A DNA stretch of 64,000 nt, from positions 1,178,001 through 1,242,000 of the forward strand of contig NZ_CP102512.1 in NCBI RefSeq assembly GCF_024612015.1. Direction: 5' to 3'. Of the stretch, positions 27,479-35,839 are shown piece by piece (the first letter of the stretch is position 1; each line of letters begins with the position of its first letter). The notes beneath the pieces were generated by a model that was given only the letters and a program-made list of their open reading frames with translations, searched no databases and was not told the origin of the DNA. The stretch comes from Streptomyces sp. CA-210063. Lineage in GTDB: Bacteria; Actinomycetota; Actinomycetes; Streptomycetales; Streptomycetaceae. The position numbers and the translations under genes are program-made.

Positions 27479-28114
27479 TTACAGCGCGTCGCCGCGCGAT
27501 GCCGTCGTGCCGTGCAGGAAGACCCGGACCGCGACGGCGATGCCCTCCTTGACCTCGTCGTCGTCCAATTTGCGCGGGGAGTTGGTCAGCAGGCGCATCT
27601 GGGCGTCGCCGAGCATCGCCTGGTAGAGCTGTGCCGCCGCGCGGACGGGGTCGCTCATGTCGATCTCACCGGCGTCGCGTGCCTGTTGCAGGTACTTGCC
27701 CAGAACGCGCTGGCCGGTGGAGGGGCCGTGTTCGAAGAAGGCGCGGCCGACCTCTGGCATGCGTTCGGCCTCCGCGGTGACCAGTCGGTGCAGGGCGATG
27801 GCCTGGGGGGTGAGGACCAGGGCGGCGAAGTGCCCGCCGAGGGCCGTGAGCGTGGTGGCGAGGTCGGCGTCGGGGGGCGCGGTGAAGGTGTGCACCGGCT
27901 TCGACCACTCGTCGCACAGGGCTTCCACAGCGGCCTGGAACAGCTCGGCCTTGTCGGCGAAGTGGCGGTACAGCGTCGCCTTCGAGCCGCCGACCTTCGC
28001 GAGGACGTCTTCCATGGTGACGCCTGGGTAGCCCCGGGCGATGAACAGCTCGCCTGCGGCGTTCAGGATCAGTTTGCGCCGGTCGGCTGCCGTCATCCTC
28101 TGCACGGTCGACAT
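27479..28114 (-). CDS. TetR-family repressor
   Basis: A 211-residue TetR regulator. The N-terminal helix-turn-helix is RRKLILNAAGELFIARGYPG followed by VTMEDVLAKVGGSKATLYRH and FADKAELF (residues about 12-60). The C-terminal ligand domain resembles the AefR-like TetR_C group (HRLVTAEAERMPEVGRAFFE). ATG at 28114 is used; a second ATG seven codons in is possible. It is divergent from ligM2, with a near-perfect 23-bp palindrome between the two genes, and the same element recurs before ligM1. The simplest reading is autorepression and repression of both O-demethylase genes, relieved by an aromatic ligand; the ligand is unknown. Confidence 0.92.
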   Translation of the reverse strand: MSTVQRMTAADRRKLILNAAGELFIARGYPGVTMEDVLAKVGGSKATLYRHFADKAELFQAAVEALCDEWSKPVHTFTAPPDADLATTLTALGGHFAALVLTPQAIALHRLVTAEAERMPEVGRAFFEHGPSTGQRVLGKYLQQARDAGEIDMSDPVRAAAQLYQAMLGDAQMRLLTNSPRKLDDDEVKEGIAVAVRVFLHGTTASRGDAL

Positions 28115-28204
28115 CGTATAAGCCGTTCCCTGAGCAGGTGGGCACGCTTGTTCGCGTGGCTTCGGCTGTCCGTGAGGCGCCTCTTGCGCATCCGCTCCAT
28201 CGAA

Positions 28205-28227
28205 CGGTACTGTACCGTACAGTACCG
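28205..28227. promoter_or_regulatory. TetR operator between tetR and ligM2
   Basis: Arms CGGTACTGTAC and GTACAGTACCG flank one central C: a perfect 11+1+11 palindrome in the 320-bp divergent region, 90 nt upstream of the tetR start and 207 nt upstream of ligM2. A close copy lies at 6919-6941 before ligM1. No other gene is visible in 28115-28434. Confidence 0.8.
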
Positions 28228-28434
28228 CTGATGGTCAGGGCACACACCAGCCCGTGCCGCATGCGCATGTCGAGCCGAAGACGTTCCCCGAACGGACCCC
28301 CACCCGGCCGCGCTGACACCCGGCAGCACCTGCCCGGGCGCCGCCCAGGGTGCCCCACCCCCCTTTTTTCGATCCGCTGTTGAAGCACCCGCAGACGCGT
28401 CGGCGTGGCATGCCGACAGGACATGGAGGAAGCA

Positions 28435-29781
28435 GTGGCACACCTTGACGATCAGATACGCGAGGCCGGTGGCCCGCTGGCGCTGATGCGCGGCGGCCTG
28501 TCGGGGGCGTATCCCTTCCCGATCCGGGCCGAGTTCACCAACTGGCGTGACGAGCAGGAGAGCTGGCGCACAAGTGCCGCACTCATGGACCTCTCCCACC
28601 ACATGACCGACCTCACAGTGGAGGGGCCCGACTGCTACCGCCTCCTCTCGGAGCTCGGCGCGAACAGCTTCGCAGGCTTCGGACCGATGCAGGCCAAGCA
28701 GCTCATCGCGGTCAACCACGACGGCTACATGATCGGCGACTGCATCCTGTTCTGCCTCGCCGACAACCTGGTCCGCCTCGTCGGGCGCCCGCCGGCCCTC
28801 AACTGGGTCCAGTTCCACGCCGAGACCGGCGGCTACGACGTCACCCTCCGCCGGGACGAACGCACCGCCCAGAACCCGGGCGGCCGCGAGTTCTACCGTC
28901 TTCAGCTGCAGGGCCCCCACGCGGCTCGCATCTTCGAGGAGGTCAACGGCGGCCCGATGCCGGACATCCCCTTCTTCAGCATGGGCAAGTTCAGCATCGG
29001 CAAGCACGAGGTCACCGCCCTCAACCACCGCATGTCCGGCTTCCCCGGCCTGGAGTTCTTCGGCCCCTACGCCGACATCGACGGCATCCGCGACACCCTC
29101 CTGGAGGCGGGCGAGCCCTACGGGATACGCCAGGTCGGCGGCCGCGCCTACGCCTCGGTGGCCACGGAGTCCGGCTGGATCGCCTCCACCGTGCCCGCGG
29201 TCTACTCGGGCGAGAACATGCGGCCCTACCGCGAGTGGCTCGGCGCGCGCACCTTCGAGGCGAACCTCTCGGTCGGCGGCAGCTTCGCCCCGGACCGGGT
29301 GGACGACTACTACGTCACGCCTTACGACCTCGGCTACGGCCACGTCCTCAAGTTCGACCACGACTTCATCGGCCGCGAGGCCCTGGAGGGGATGCGCGGG
29401 CGCAAGCACCGCAAGAAGGTGTGGCTGTCCTGGCACCGCGACGACGTGGCCCGCGTCTACGCGAGCATGTATGAACAGGGTGACCGGCGGTTCAAGTACA
29501 TCGACACGCCCGCCGCGTTCTACTCGGCCTCGCAGTTCGACCGAATCGAGAGCGACGGCCGGCTGATCGGGGTGTCGACCTTGTGCAGCTACTCGTCCAA
29601 CGTCCGTGGCTGGATCTCCGTCTGCATGATCGACGCAGACGAACTGGGCTACGGGCGCGAGGTCGACCTCATCTGGGGTGAACCGGACGGCGGTTCCGCC
29701 AATCCGACGGTCGAGCGCCACGCCCAGACCACCATCCGCGCCACCATCTCCCGCAGGCCCTTCGCGAGCGACAAGCGCTGA
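28435..29781 (+). CDS. THF-dependent O-demethylase, LigM/DesA-like (GcvT fold), copy 2
   Basis: A 448-residue paralog of ligM1, same length and very similar throughout ([85 protein letters not shown]). GTG at 28435 has GGAGG five nt upstream. Predicted to transfer an aryl O-methyl group to THF. It is divergent from tetR and shares that regulator's palindrome with ligM1, so the pair forms one regulatory class, distinct from ligM3/ligM4. A stem-loop follows the stop. Small differences (Glu/Asp, Gln/Lys) are scattered, so I cannot tell whether substrate range differs from copy 1. Confidence 0.85.
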   Translation: MAHLDDQIREAGGPLALMRGGLSGAYPFPIRAEFTNWRDEQESWRTSAALMDLSHHMTDLTVEGPDCYRLLSELGANSFAGFGPMQAKQLIAVNHDGYMIGDCILFCLADNLVRLVGRPPALNWVQFHAETGGYDVTLRRDERTAQNPGGREFYRLQLQGPHAARIFEEVNGGPMPDIPFFSMGKFSIGKHEVTALNHRMSGFPGLEFFGPYADIDGIRDTLLEAGEPYGIRQVGGRAYASVATESGWIASTVPAVYSGENMRPYREWLGARTFEANLSVGGSFAPDRVDDYYVTPYDLGYGHVLKFDHDFIGREALEGMRGRKHRKKVWLSWHRDDVARVYASMYEQGDRRFKYIDTPAAFYSASQFDRIESDGRLIGVSTLCSYSSNVRGWISVCMIDADELGYGREVDLIWGEPDGGSANPTVERHAQTTIRATISRRPFASDKR

Positions 29782-29800
29782 CAGCATCTGTCACGGCACA

Positions 29801-29830
29801 AGGTCCCCGGGACACGTTCCCGGGGGACCT
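29801..29830 (+). terminator. Terminator after ligM2
   Basis: AGGTCCCCGGGA and TCCCGGGGGACCT pair with one bulged base around a short loop, 19 nt after the ligM2 stop. Confidence 0.6.
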
Positions 29831-29846
29831 ACGACCAGGACTGACA

Positions 29847-30257
29847 GTGCGTCATCGTCGTCGGCATGAGGCAAGTCAGCACGCGGCTCTGTGTCGAGCT
29901 GCGGCGCCTGGGCGTTCCCGTCGTCGGCGTCGAACGCGACCCGCACGCCTCCGCGGCACGACTGGCGCGCGGTCTGAGAGTGCCCGTCATGACCGGCAAC
30001 GGCGGGCGACCGCCACGTGCTGGAGCGGCTGTGTCTCGGACGCGCCCGCGCCCTCGCCGGTCGGCTCCGACAACCTCGACAACATCGCCGTCGCCATCGC
30101 CGCGCACGGAGTCGCGGCCCACATCCGGGTGCTCATCAGGGCGGGCGAGCACGAGGCGATCGCCGAGACCCGCTCCCCGCTGCCCATGGGGACCGTCAGG
30201 GATGTCACCGGCATGGCGGCCGCCTACGTCGTCGCCCGCCTCCGGGAGAACCGGTGA
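29847..30257 (+). pseudogene. RCK/TrkA-N NAD-binding protein remnant, copy 2
   Basis: The plus strand reads VIVVGMRQVSTRLCVELRRL and GVPVVGVERDPHASAARLAR in one frame, LERLCLGRARALA in the next, then DNLDNIAVAIAAHGVAAHIR and VLIRAGEHEAIAETRSPLPM in a third, ending VVARLRENR. This is an NAD-binding RCK domain broken by two frameshifts; the third glycine of the GxGxxG motif is also lost. It sits upstream of folP2, as the other remnant sits upstream of folP1. Confidence 0.65.
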
Positions 30258-30409
30258 CCGGGGTGGTCGCCCACCAGGAACACGTCTACCTGCGTGGTCG
30301 CGATGACACCTTCAGCCGCAGCGCGCCGTCGGACGAGGCCCGCTGCACGCATCCGCCCACTCGGTACGCGGACGTCGTACGGCTGCCTTCAAAGGCGATC
30401 ACAGCAGAG

Positions 30410-30423
30410 CTAGAACGATTAAG
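30410..30423. promoter_or_regulatory. 14-bp palindromic operator (site 5), upstream of folP2
   Basis: CTAGAACGATTAAG; flanks extend the dyad (AGAG on the left, CTCT on the right). First of two sites before folP2, 35 bp from the next. Confidence 0.65.
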
Positions 30424-30444
30424 CTCTGCCATGTAACATCCCGG

Positions 30445-30458
30445 ACAGATCGATTTAG
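30445..30458. promoter_or_regulatory. 14-bp palindromic operator (site 6), upstream of folP2
   Basis: ACAGATCGATTTAG; the right half fits the motif and the left half has two changes. It lies 46 nt before the folP2 start. Confidence 0.6.
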
Positions 30459-30504
30459 CATTCCTTTCCCGCGGCGGGACGCGGGATCGAGGAGGTTGTC
30501 GCTG

Positions 30505-31398
30505 ATGCCAACCCTGGAAAACCCCGCCCTCGGGCGGGCGAGACCCCTCGTGGCACCGGAAGGGGTGCCCCGACTGGGCCGCTGCCTGGTGATGGGCATC
30601 GTGAACGTGACACCCGACTCGTTCTCCGACGGCGGCGTGTACGCGGACACTGGGCACGCGATCGACCGCGGGCTGGAGCTCGCCGCACAAGGCGCGGACA
30701 TCGTCGATGTGGGCGGCGAGTCCACCCGGCCGGGGGCGCGGCCCGTGTGCCTCGACGAGGAACTGGCCCGGACCGTGCCGGTGGTGCGTGAACTCGCCCG
30801 GGCCGGGGTGTGGGTGAGCGTCGACACCATGCACGCGCCCGTGGCCCGCGCCGCGGTCGAGGCGGGGGCGCGCATGGTCAACGACGTCAGCGGCGGCCTG
30901 GCCGACCCGGGCATGGCACGGACCGTCGCCGAGGCCGGCGTTCCGTATGTCGCCATGCACTGGCGTGCGCCCAGCCGTGAGATGGACCGCCATGCGGACT
31001 ACGGCGATGTCGTGGCCGACGTCATGGCGGAACTCGGCGCTCGTCTTCGGCAGTTGACGGGAATGGGTGTGGATCCGTCGCGCATCGCGCTCGACCCGGG
31101 GCTCGGGTTCTCCAAGCGCCCCGAGCACGACTGGACGCTCCTGGCCGGCCTGGAGAAGCTGCGGACGCTGGGTTTCCCCTTGATGGTCGGTGCGTCGAGG
31201 AAGCGCTTCATCGGCGCGGCCCTCGCCGAGGGGGGCGTCGGCGAGATGCCGCCCGCCGGGCGTGACGTGGCGACGGCTGCCGTCTCCGCGCTCGCCGCCG
31301 TCGGGGGCGCGTTCTGTGTGCGGGTGCACGACGTCCGGGTGAGTCTCGACGCGGTGCACATGGCCGCCGCGTATGTCGAGCACGCCGATCGCACGTAA
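30505..31398 (+). CDS. folP: Dihydropteroate synthase, copy 2
   Basis: A complete 297-residue dihydropteroate synthase. It has MGIVNVTPDSFSDGGVYAD, DIVDVGGESTRPGARP, VSVDTMHAPVARAAVEAGA, MVNDVSGGLADPGMA, LDPGLGFSKRP and LMVGASRKRFIGAA, so the pterin- and pABA-binding loops are intact. ATG at 30505 has GGAGG nine nt upstream. Two copies of the 14-bp operator lie immediately upstream, so this folate gene appears to be controlled with the O-demethylase genes rather than as housekeeping. It is followed, after a second pair of operator sites, by the ligM3-metF-purU-folD-pabB gene series. With folP1 there are two catabolism-associated copies in the window. Confidence 0.95.
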   Translation: MPTLENPALGRARPLVAPEGVPRLGRCLVMGIVNVTPDSFSDGGVYADTGHAIDRGLELAAQGADIVDVGGESTRPGARPVCLDEELARTVPVVRELARAGVWVSVDTMHAPVARAAVEAGARMVNDVSGGLADPGMARTVAEAGVPYVAMHWRAPSREMDRHADYGDVVADVMAELGARLRQLTGMGVDPSRIALDPGLGFSKRPEHDWTLLAGLEKLRTLGFPLMVGASRKRFIGAALAEGGVGEMPPAGRDVATAAVSALAAVGGAFCVRVHDVRVSLDAVHMAAAYVEHADRT

Positions 31399-31449
31399 TG
31401 AATGCGAAACCAACGCCTCGTTTGAACGAGACCGCTCTGCTAGCTTCCA

Positions 31450-31463
31450 CTAGATCGATTTAG
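31450..31463. promoter_or_regulatory. 14-bp palindromic operator (site 7), upstream of ligM3
   Basis: CTAGATCGATTTAG. It is 64 bp, about six helical turns, from the next identical site, so one repressor could bridge the two. A separate short dyad CTCGTT-TG-AACGAG lies just upstream at 31417-31430. Confidence 0.75.
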
Positions 31464-31492
31464 TTCACCAATCCGCCGATAGACCAGTCACG

Positions 31493-31527
31493 TTGACCTG
31501 CTGCCAGCATTCACTAGATCGATTTAG
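31493..31527 (+). promoter_or_regulatory. Promoter-like element with operator site 8, before ligM3
   Basis: TTGACC at 31493-31498, a 16-nt spacer, then TAGATC at 31515-31520. The TAGATC lies inside the operator CTAGATCGATTTAG at 31514-31527, identical to site 7. A repressor bound here would cover the -10 region. The ligM3 start is 36 nt downstream. Confidence 0.65.
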
Positions 31528-31563
31528 TTCTCGTGGGGCAGGCAGTTACCAAAAGGAGCCGAT

Positions 31564-32907
31564 ATGGCAACCCCCTCCCTCCAGGACGGCATCGACAAGG
31601 CCGGCTCGCCGATGAAGTTGCTGTGGCATCCGGGCGCCGAGCCGTGGACCCCCGAGGTCGTCGAGCGCGAGTACGCGGGCTGGCGTCAGGAACAGGCCGC
31701 GTGGCACGAGGGCGTGGCCCTGCTCAACCTCTCGCACCACATGTACGACATGTGGATCGAGGGCCCCGACGCCACCCAGGTGCTGGCCGACCACGGTGCC
31801 AACAACTTCGAGAAGTTCGCGATCGGGCAGGCCAAGCAGTACGTGCCGGTCACCCGCCACGGCCACATCGTCACCGACGGGATCCTCGCCCGCGAAGGTG
31901 AGAACGAGTACCTGCTGAGCGGGATCCCGGCCGCTCAGCACTGGGTTCAGTACCACGCGGAGAAGGGTGGCTACGACGTCGGCTTCGTCACCGACCCGTC
32001 CTCCGCCTTCCGGCCCGGTGGCGGTGACCCGAAGCTGTTCCGCTATCAGATCCAGGGCCCGCTGGCGGCGGAACTCGTCGAGCGTGTCTTCGGCGGTCCG
32101 CTGCCGGAGACGAAGTTCTTCCACTCCACCGCGGTCACTCTGGACGGGCGCCCCCTGCGCGCCCTGCGCCATGGCATGGCCGGCCAGGCAGGCTTCGAGT
32201 TCATCGGCCCCTGGGAGCACGCCGCGTACGTGCACGAGACGTTCCTGAAGATCGGCGAGCCGCTCAGTCTGATCCAGGTCGGCGCCCTGGCCTACACCAC
32301 GCCCAGCGTGGAGAGCGGCTGGATCCCCTCGCCGGTGCCCGGCATCTACACCGACCCCGAACTGCTCGACTATCGGCGGAACTTGCCCCTGTTCGGCATC
32401 GAGGGCAAGCGCCCGCTGAACGGCAGCTACTTCTCCGAGGACATCGAGGACTACTACGTCTCCCCGTACGAACTCGGCTACGGGAAGATGATCTCCTTCA
32501 ACCACGACTTCGTGGGCCGGGACGCCCTGGAGAAGGCCAAGGGCGAGGTACGCCGTACCAAGGTCACCGTCGTTCTCGACCCCGCCGACGTGCGCACCGT
32601 CATCGGGGAGGGCCAGGACCCCGGCTTCGTGCTCAGCTACGCCCGCCACCGCGTGGAGAGCGCCGCCGGTCTGGTCGGCGTCACGATGCAGAGCGCCTCG
32701 ATCGACCCGGTGGGAACCGTCCTGGCGCAGACCCTGATCGACGCCGAGTACGCCACTGCGGGCACCGAGGTCACGGTGGTCTGGGGCGAGCACCCCGGTT
32801 CCGGCACCGACCCCGAGGCCGACCTCGGCTTCCCCCGCATCCGTGCGACCGTCCAGCAGTCACCGTTCAACGAGCACGCGCGCACCCTCTACCGGCGCGA
32901 CCGCTGA
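31564..32907 (+). CDS. THF-dependent O-demethylase, LigM/DesA-like (GcvT fold), copy 3
   Basis: A 447-residue enzyme of the same fold as ligM1/2 but a separate subgroup, with ligM4 as its close paralog. Motifs in order: ATPSLQDGIDKAGSPMKLLW, YAGWRQEQAAWHEGVALLNL, HHMYDMWIEGPDAT, AKQYVPVTRHGHIVTDGIL, VQYHAEKGGYDVGF, ESGWIPSPVPGIYT and DYYVSPYELGYGKMISFNHD. ATG at 31564 has AGGAG five nt upstream. It heads a series with metF and purU (29-nt gap, then a 4-nt overlap), so the methyl-THF it should make can be recycled by its own operon. Two palindromic operators precede it. Substrate is probably a methoxylated aromatic acid different from that of ligM1/2. Confidence 0.87.
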   Translation: MATPSLQDGIDKAGSPMKLLWHPGAEPWTPEVVEREYAGWRQEQAAWHEGVALLNLSHHMYDMWIEGPDATQVLADHGANNFEKFAIGQAKQYVPVTRHGHIVTDGILAREGENEYLLSGIPAAQHWVQYHAEKGGYDVGFVTDPSSAFRPGGGDPKLFRYQIQGPLAAELVERVFGGPLPETKFFHSTAVTLDGRPLRALRHGMAGQAGFEFIGPWEHAAYVHETFLKIGEPLSLIQVGALAYTTPSVESGWIPSPVPGIYTDPELLDYRRNLPLFGIEGKRPLNGSYFSEDIEDYYVSPYELGYGKMISFNHDFVGRDALEKAKGEVRRTKVTVVLDPADVRTVIGEGQDPGFVLSYARHRVESAAGLVGVTMQSASIDPVGTVLAQTLIDAEYATAGTEVTVVWGEHPGSGTDPEADLGFPRIRATVQQSPFNEHARTLYRRDR

Positions 32908-32936
32908 CAACGGACCGGAAAGCGAGTCGCAAGACG

Positions 32937-33809
32937 ATGAATCCCGCGAGCACGGCACGAACAGCGGTCGGCACGGCGCTCCTTGAGGACTTCTCCCTGG
33001 AGATGACCGGCAAGGACGTCCCCAAACTGGAAGAAGCCCGCGACACCATCCCCCGGGGCACCCGCATCAACGTCACCTTCCTCGGCAACGAGGACCTGGA
33101 GATGCGCTTGACCGCGGCCCGCGTGGTCAAGCGGTTCGGTTTCGTGCCTGTGCCGCACATATCCGCCCGGCGCCTCGGGTCGCGTGACGACTTCGAGCGG
33201 TTCCTGGCCGGACTGCACGCGGACGGCACGGGCGACAACGTGTTCCTGGTCGGCGGGGACCCGGCACACCCCGGGGGCCCCTACGCCGACTCCCTGTCCC
33301 TGATCGACACGGGGCTGCTGCAGGAGTACGGCGTCCGGCACGTCGGCATAACCGGCTACCCGGAAGGCCACCCGGAGATCGACGGCGGCGCACTCTGGTC
33401 CGCACTGCAGGACAAGCACACGGCCCTCGCCGCCCAACCTCTGGAAGGCGGCATCATCACCCAGTTCGGTTTCGACGTCGACCCGGTGCTCACCTGGGTG
33501 GAAGAGGTCCGCGGCCGGGGCATCGGGCTCCCGATCCGGATCGGGGTGCCCGGCCCCGCCGGTGTGCGCCGACTCATGTCGTACGCGGCCCGTTTCGGCG
33601 TCGGGACCAGCGCGTCCGTCGTCAAGAAATACGGGTTCTCGATCACGAACCTGATGGGTACGGCGGGTCCCGACCGTTTCCTGCGTGACCTCGCCGCCGC
33701 CTACGATCCCGCCCGCCACGGCGACTTGAAGATCCACTTCTATACGTTCGGCGGGCTCAAGGCCACCTCCGACTGGGCCGCCCGCTTCCGGAAGGAAAGC
33801 CTCGCATGA
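32937..33809 (+). CDS. metF: Methylenetetrahydrofolate reductase-type enzyme
   Basis: A 290-residue single-domain MTHFR, the bacterial MetF size. Recognisable blocks are INVTFLGNEDLEMRLTAARV, FVPVPHISARRL, DNVFLVGGDPAHPGGPYADS, HVGITGYPEGHPEI, FGFDVDPVLTWVEEV, LPIRIGVPGPAGVRRLMSYA and LKIHFYTFGGLKATSDWA. In biosynthesis MetF makes 5-methyl-THF; here, as known for the metF beside ligM in Sphingobium, it is expected to run in the oxidative direction and turn the O-demethylase product into methylene-THF. It is 29 nt after ligM3 and overlaps purU by 4 nt. A housekeeping metF is expected elsewhere. Confidence 0.92.
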   Translation: MNPASTARTAVGTALLEDFSLEMTGKDVPKLEEARDTIPRGTRINVTFLGNEDLEMRLTAARVVKRFGFVPVPHISARRLGSRDDFERFLAGLHADGTGDNVFLVGGDPAHPGGPYADSLSLIDTGLLQEYGVRHVGITGYPEGHPEIDGGALWSALQDKHTALAAQPLEGGIITQFGFDVDPVLTWVEEVRGRGIGLPIRIGVPGPAGVRRLMSYAARFGVGTSASVVKKYGFSITNLMGTAGPDRFLRDLAAAYDPARHGDLKIHFYTFGGLKATSDWAARFRKESLA

Positions 33810-34711
33810 CCCTCACGCATGACGCCCCGGCCCGCACAGCCACGGACAAGCCCCTCGCCCAGCAGGCGTCGCTCATCGTGCAGGGCGCCGACGCGACCGG
33901 CATCGTCGCGGCCGTGACGTCGGTCCTCAGCGACCACGGCGCGAACATCGTCTCGCTGGACCAGTACTCCGACAACCCGCAGGGTGGCGCCTTCTTCCAG
34001 CGCACCGTCTTCGGCCTCGACGCCCTCCAAGCCGCGCTGCCCGCGCTGCGGGCCGATCTCGACAAGCGCCTGGTGGAGGGGTTCGGGCTCGACTACACGC
34101 TGCGGGACATGTCGGTCCCCAAGCGGGTCGCGATCTTCGCCTCGAAGTCCGACCACTGTCTGCTCGACCTGCTGTGGCGCCACCGCCGGGGCCAACTCCC
34201 CGTCACCGTCGCCATGGTGATCTCCAATCACCCCGATGTGGCCGAGGAGGTACGCGGCTTCGGCATCCCCTTCTTCCACGTGCCCTGCCAGGGCGCCGAC
34301 AAGTCCGCAGCCGAGGCCGAACACCTGCGGCTGCTGAAGGGCAACGTCGACTTCGTCGTTCTCGCCCGCTACATGCAGATCCTCTCCGGCGACTTAATCG
34401 AGAACGTCGGCGTCCCGATCATCAACATCCACCACTCCTTCCTGCCCGCCTTCATCGGCGCCGGCCCGTACGCCAAGGCCAAGGAGCGGGGCGTCAAGCT
34501 GGTCGGAGCCACCGCCCACTACGTCACCCAGGACCTCGACGAGGGGCCGATCATCGAACAGGACGTCGTCCGCGTCAGCCACGGTGACACCGCAGCCGAC
34601 CTCACCCGCCGCGGCGCCGACGTGGAACGTGCGGTGCTCTCCCGCGCCGTGCTGTGGCACGCCGAGGACCGGGTCATCCGCGACGGCAACCACACCATCG
34701 TCTTCGCCTGA
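33806..34711 (+). CDS. purU: Formyltetrahydrofolate deformylase
   Basis: Hydrolyses 10-formyl-THF to THF and formate. The 301-residue protein has an N-terminal ACT domain (ASLIVQGADATGIVAAVTSV, residues about 20-100) and a C-terminal formyltransferase-fold domain with NIHHSFLPAFIGAGPYAKA, then GATAHYVTQDLDEGPIIEQD, carrying the catalytic Asn-His-Asp set. The ATGA overlap with metF implies translational coupling. It completes THF regeneration after the O-demethylase, MetF and FolD steps, releasing the former methyl group as formate. A formate-THF ligase is not seen in the window. Confidence 0.95.
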   Translation: MTLTHDAPARTATDKPLAQQASLIVQGADATGIVAAVTSVLSDHGANIVSLDQYSDNPQGGAFFQRTVFGLDALQAALPALRADLDKRLVEGFGLDYTLRDMSVPKRVAIFASKSDHCLLDLLWRHRRGQLPVTVAMVISNHPDVAEEVRGFGIPFFHVPCQGADKSAAEAEHLRLLKGNVDFVVLARYMQILSGDLIENVGVPIINIHHSFLPAFIGAGPYAKAKERGVKLVGATAHYVTQDLDEGPIIEQDVVRVSHGDTAADLTRRGADVERAVLSRAVLWHAEDRVIRDGNHTIVFA

Positions 34712-34915
34712 CGGAGGACGCTTCTCCGGCACGCAAACCGCCCGGTGCAGGGACAGGTCTTGTCGTGCGCCACCCCTGTGACCGAGCCGGCCGACCGCGA
34801 CGACCGGCGGCCGGCCCGGTCATGGCGCCGTACAGCAGCGGTCACGCCGACCGCACGCAGCACAGCCTTTCGCCCGGGTGAATCGTTCCTCACGACAAGA
34901 AAGCGGTTCGCCACC

Positions 34916-35779
34916 ATGACCACCACGATCGACGGCACCAGGATCGCCCAGCGGATCCGCGCACAGGTCGCCGAGGAGGTCGCCAAGGCCACCGGTTCGG
35001 GCAGAACCCCCGGCCTCGCGACCATCCTCGTCGGCGACGACCCGGCCAGCGCCGTGTACGTCGCCGCCAAACGACGCGCCATCAGGGAGGCCGGCATGCG
35101 CGACTTCCACCGCCACCTGCCCCCACGCGCCACCCAGGACGACGTGGCCGCGGTGATCGACGAGTTCGCCGCCGACCCGCACGTCTCCGGCATCCTGCTC
35201 CAGCTCCCGCTGCCCCCGCAGCTGGACGCGGCCGTGCTGATCGACCGTATCCCCGTCACCAAGGACGTCGACGGCCTCACCACCGGCAGCGCCGGCCTGC
35301 TCGCCCGCGGGGAACGCGGACTGCGCCCCTGCACACCCAGCGGCGTCATCGAACTCCTCGACGCCGAAGGCATCCCCCTCCTAGGAGCCCAGGTCGCCGT
35401 GGTCGGCTGGGGCGAACTGGTCGGACGGCCCCTGACCCAGCTGCTGCTGCGGCGTGGAGCAACCGTGTCCGTCGCGCACGAACACACCACCGACCTCGCG
35501 GCCGTCACCCGGCCCGCCGACATCGTCGTGGTCGCCACCGGCGTCCGCGGGCTCATCGGTCCAGAACACGTCAGCCCCGGAGCCGTCGTCATCGACGTCG
35601 GCATCCACCGCACACCCGCCGGCCTGACCGGCGACGTCCGCTCCGCCGAGCTCGACGGCATCGCCGACCGCATCACCCCCGTCCCCGGAGGGGTCGGCCC
35701 CATGACCATCGCCATGCTCATGGTCAACACCCTCCGTGCCGCCCAATGGGGCGCTGAACGCGAGGCAGTGGCGGCGTAG
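34916..35779 (+). CDS. folD: Methylene-THF dehydrogenase/cyclohydrolase
   Basis: A 287-residue bifunctional FolD that oxidises methylene-THF to methenyl-THF and hydrolyses it to 10-formyl-THF. It has the substrate lysine region AVYVAAKRRAIREAGM, the conserved GILLQLPLPPQLDA and PVTKDVDGLTTGSAG, and the NADP loop VVGWGELVGRPLTQLLLRRG. The last is usually GRSxIVGRP, so the first part is altered (GWGELVGRP). It ends in TPVPGGVGPMTIAMLM. ATG at 34916 fits family length; an open extension upstream to 34745 is unlikely coding. It follows purU by 204 nt. Links the MetF and PurU steps. Confidence 0.93.
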   Translation: MTTTIDGTRIAQRIRAQVAEEVAKATGSGRTPGLATILVGDDPASAVYVAAKRRAIREAGMRDFHRHLPPRATQDDVAAVIDEFAADPHVSGILLQLPLPPQLDAAVLIDRIPVTKDVDGLTTGSAGLLARGERGLRPCTPSGVIELLDAEGIPLLGAQVAVVGWGELVGRPLTQLLLRRGATVSVAHEHTTDLAAVTRPADIVVVATGVRGLIGPEHVSPGAVVIDVGIHRTPAGLTGDVRSAELDGIADRITPVPGGVGPMTIAMLMVNTLRAAQWGAEREAVAA

Positions 35780-35839
35780 CCGCTTGCACCACAGGAGCAA
35801 CTCAGTTCTTTCGGTACCGCACCCTGCAGGAGGCGCGGC

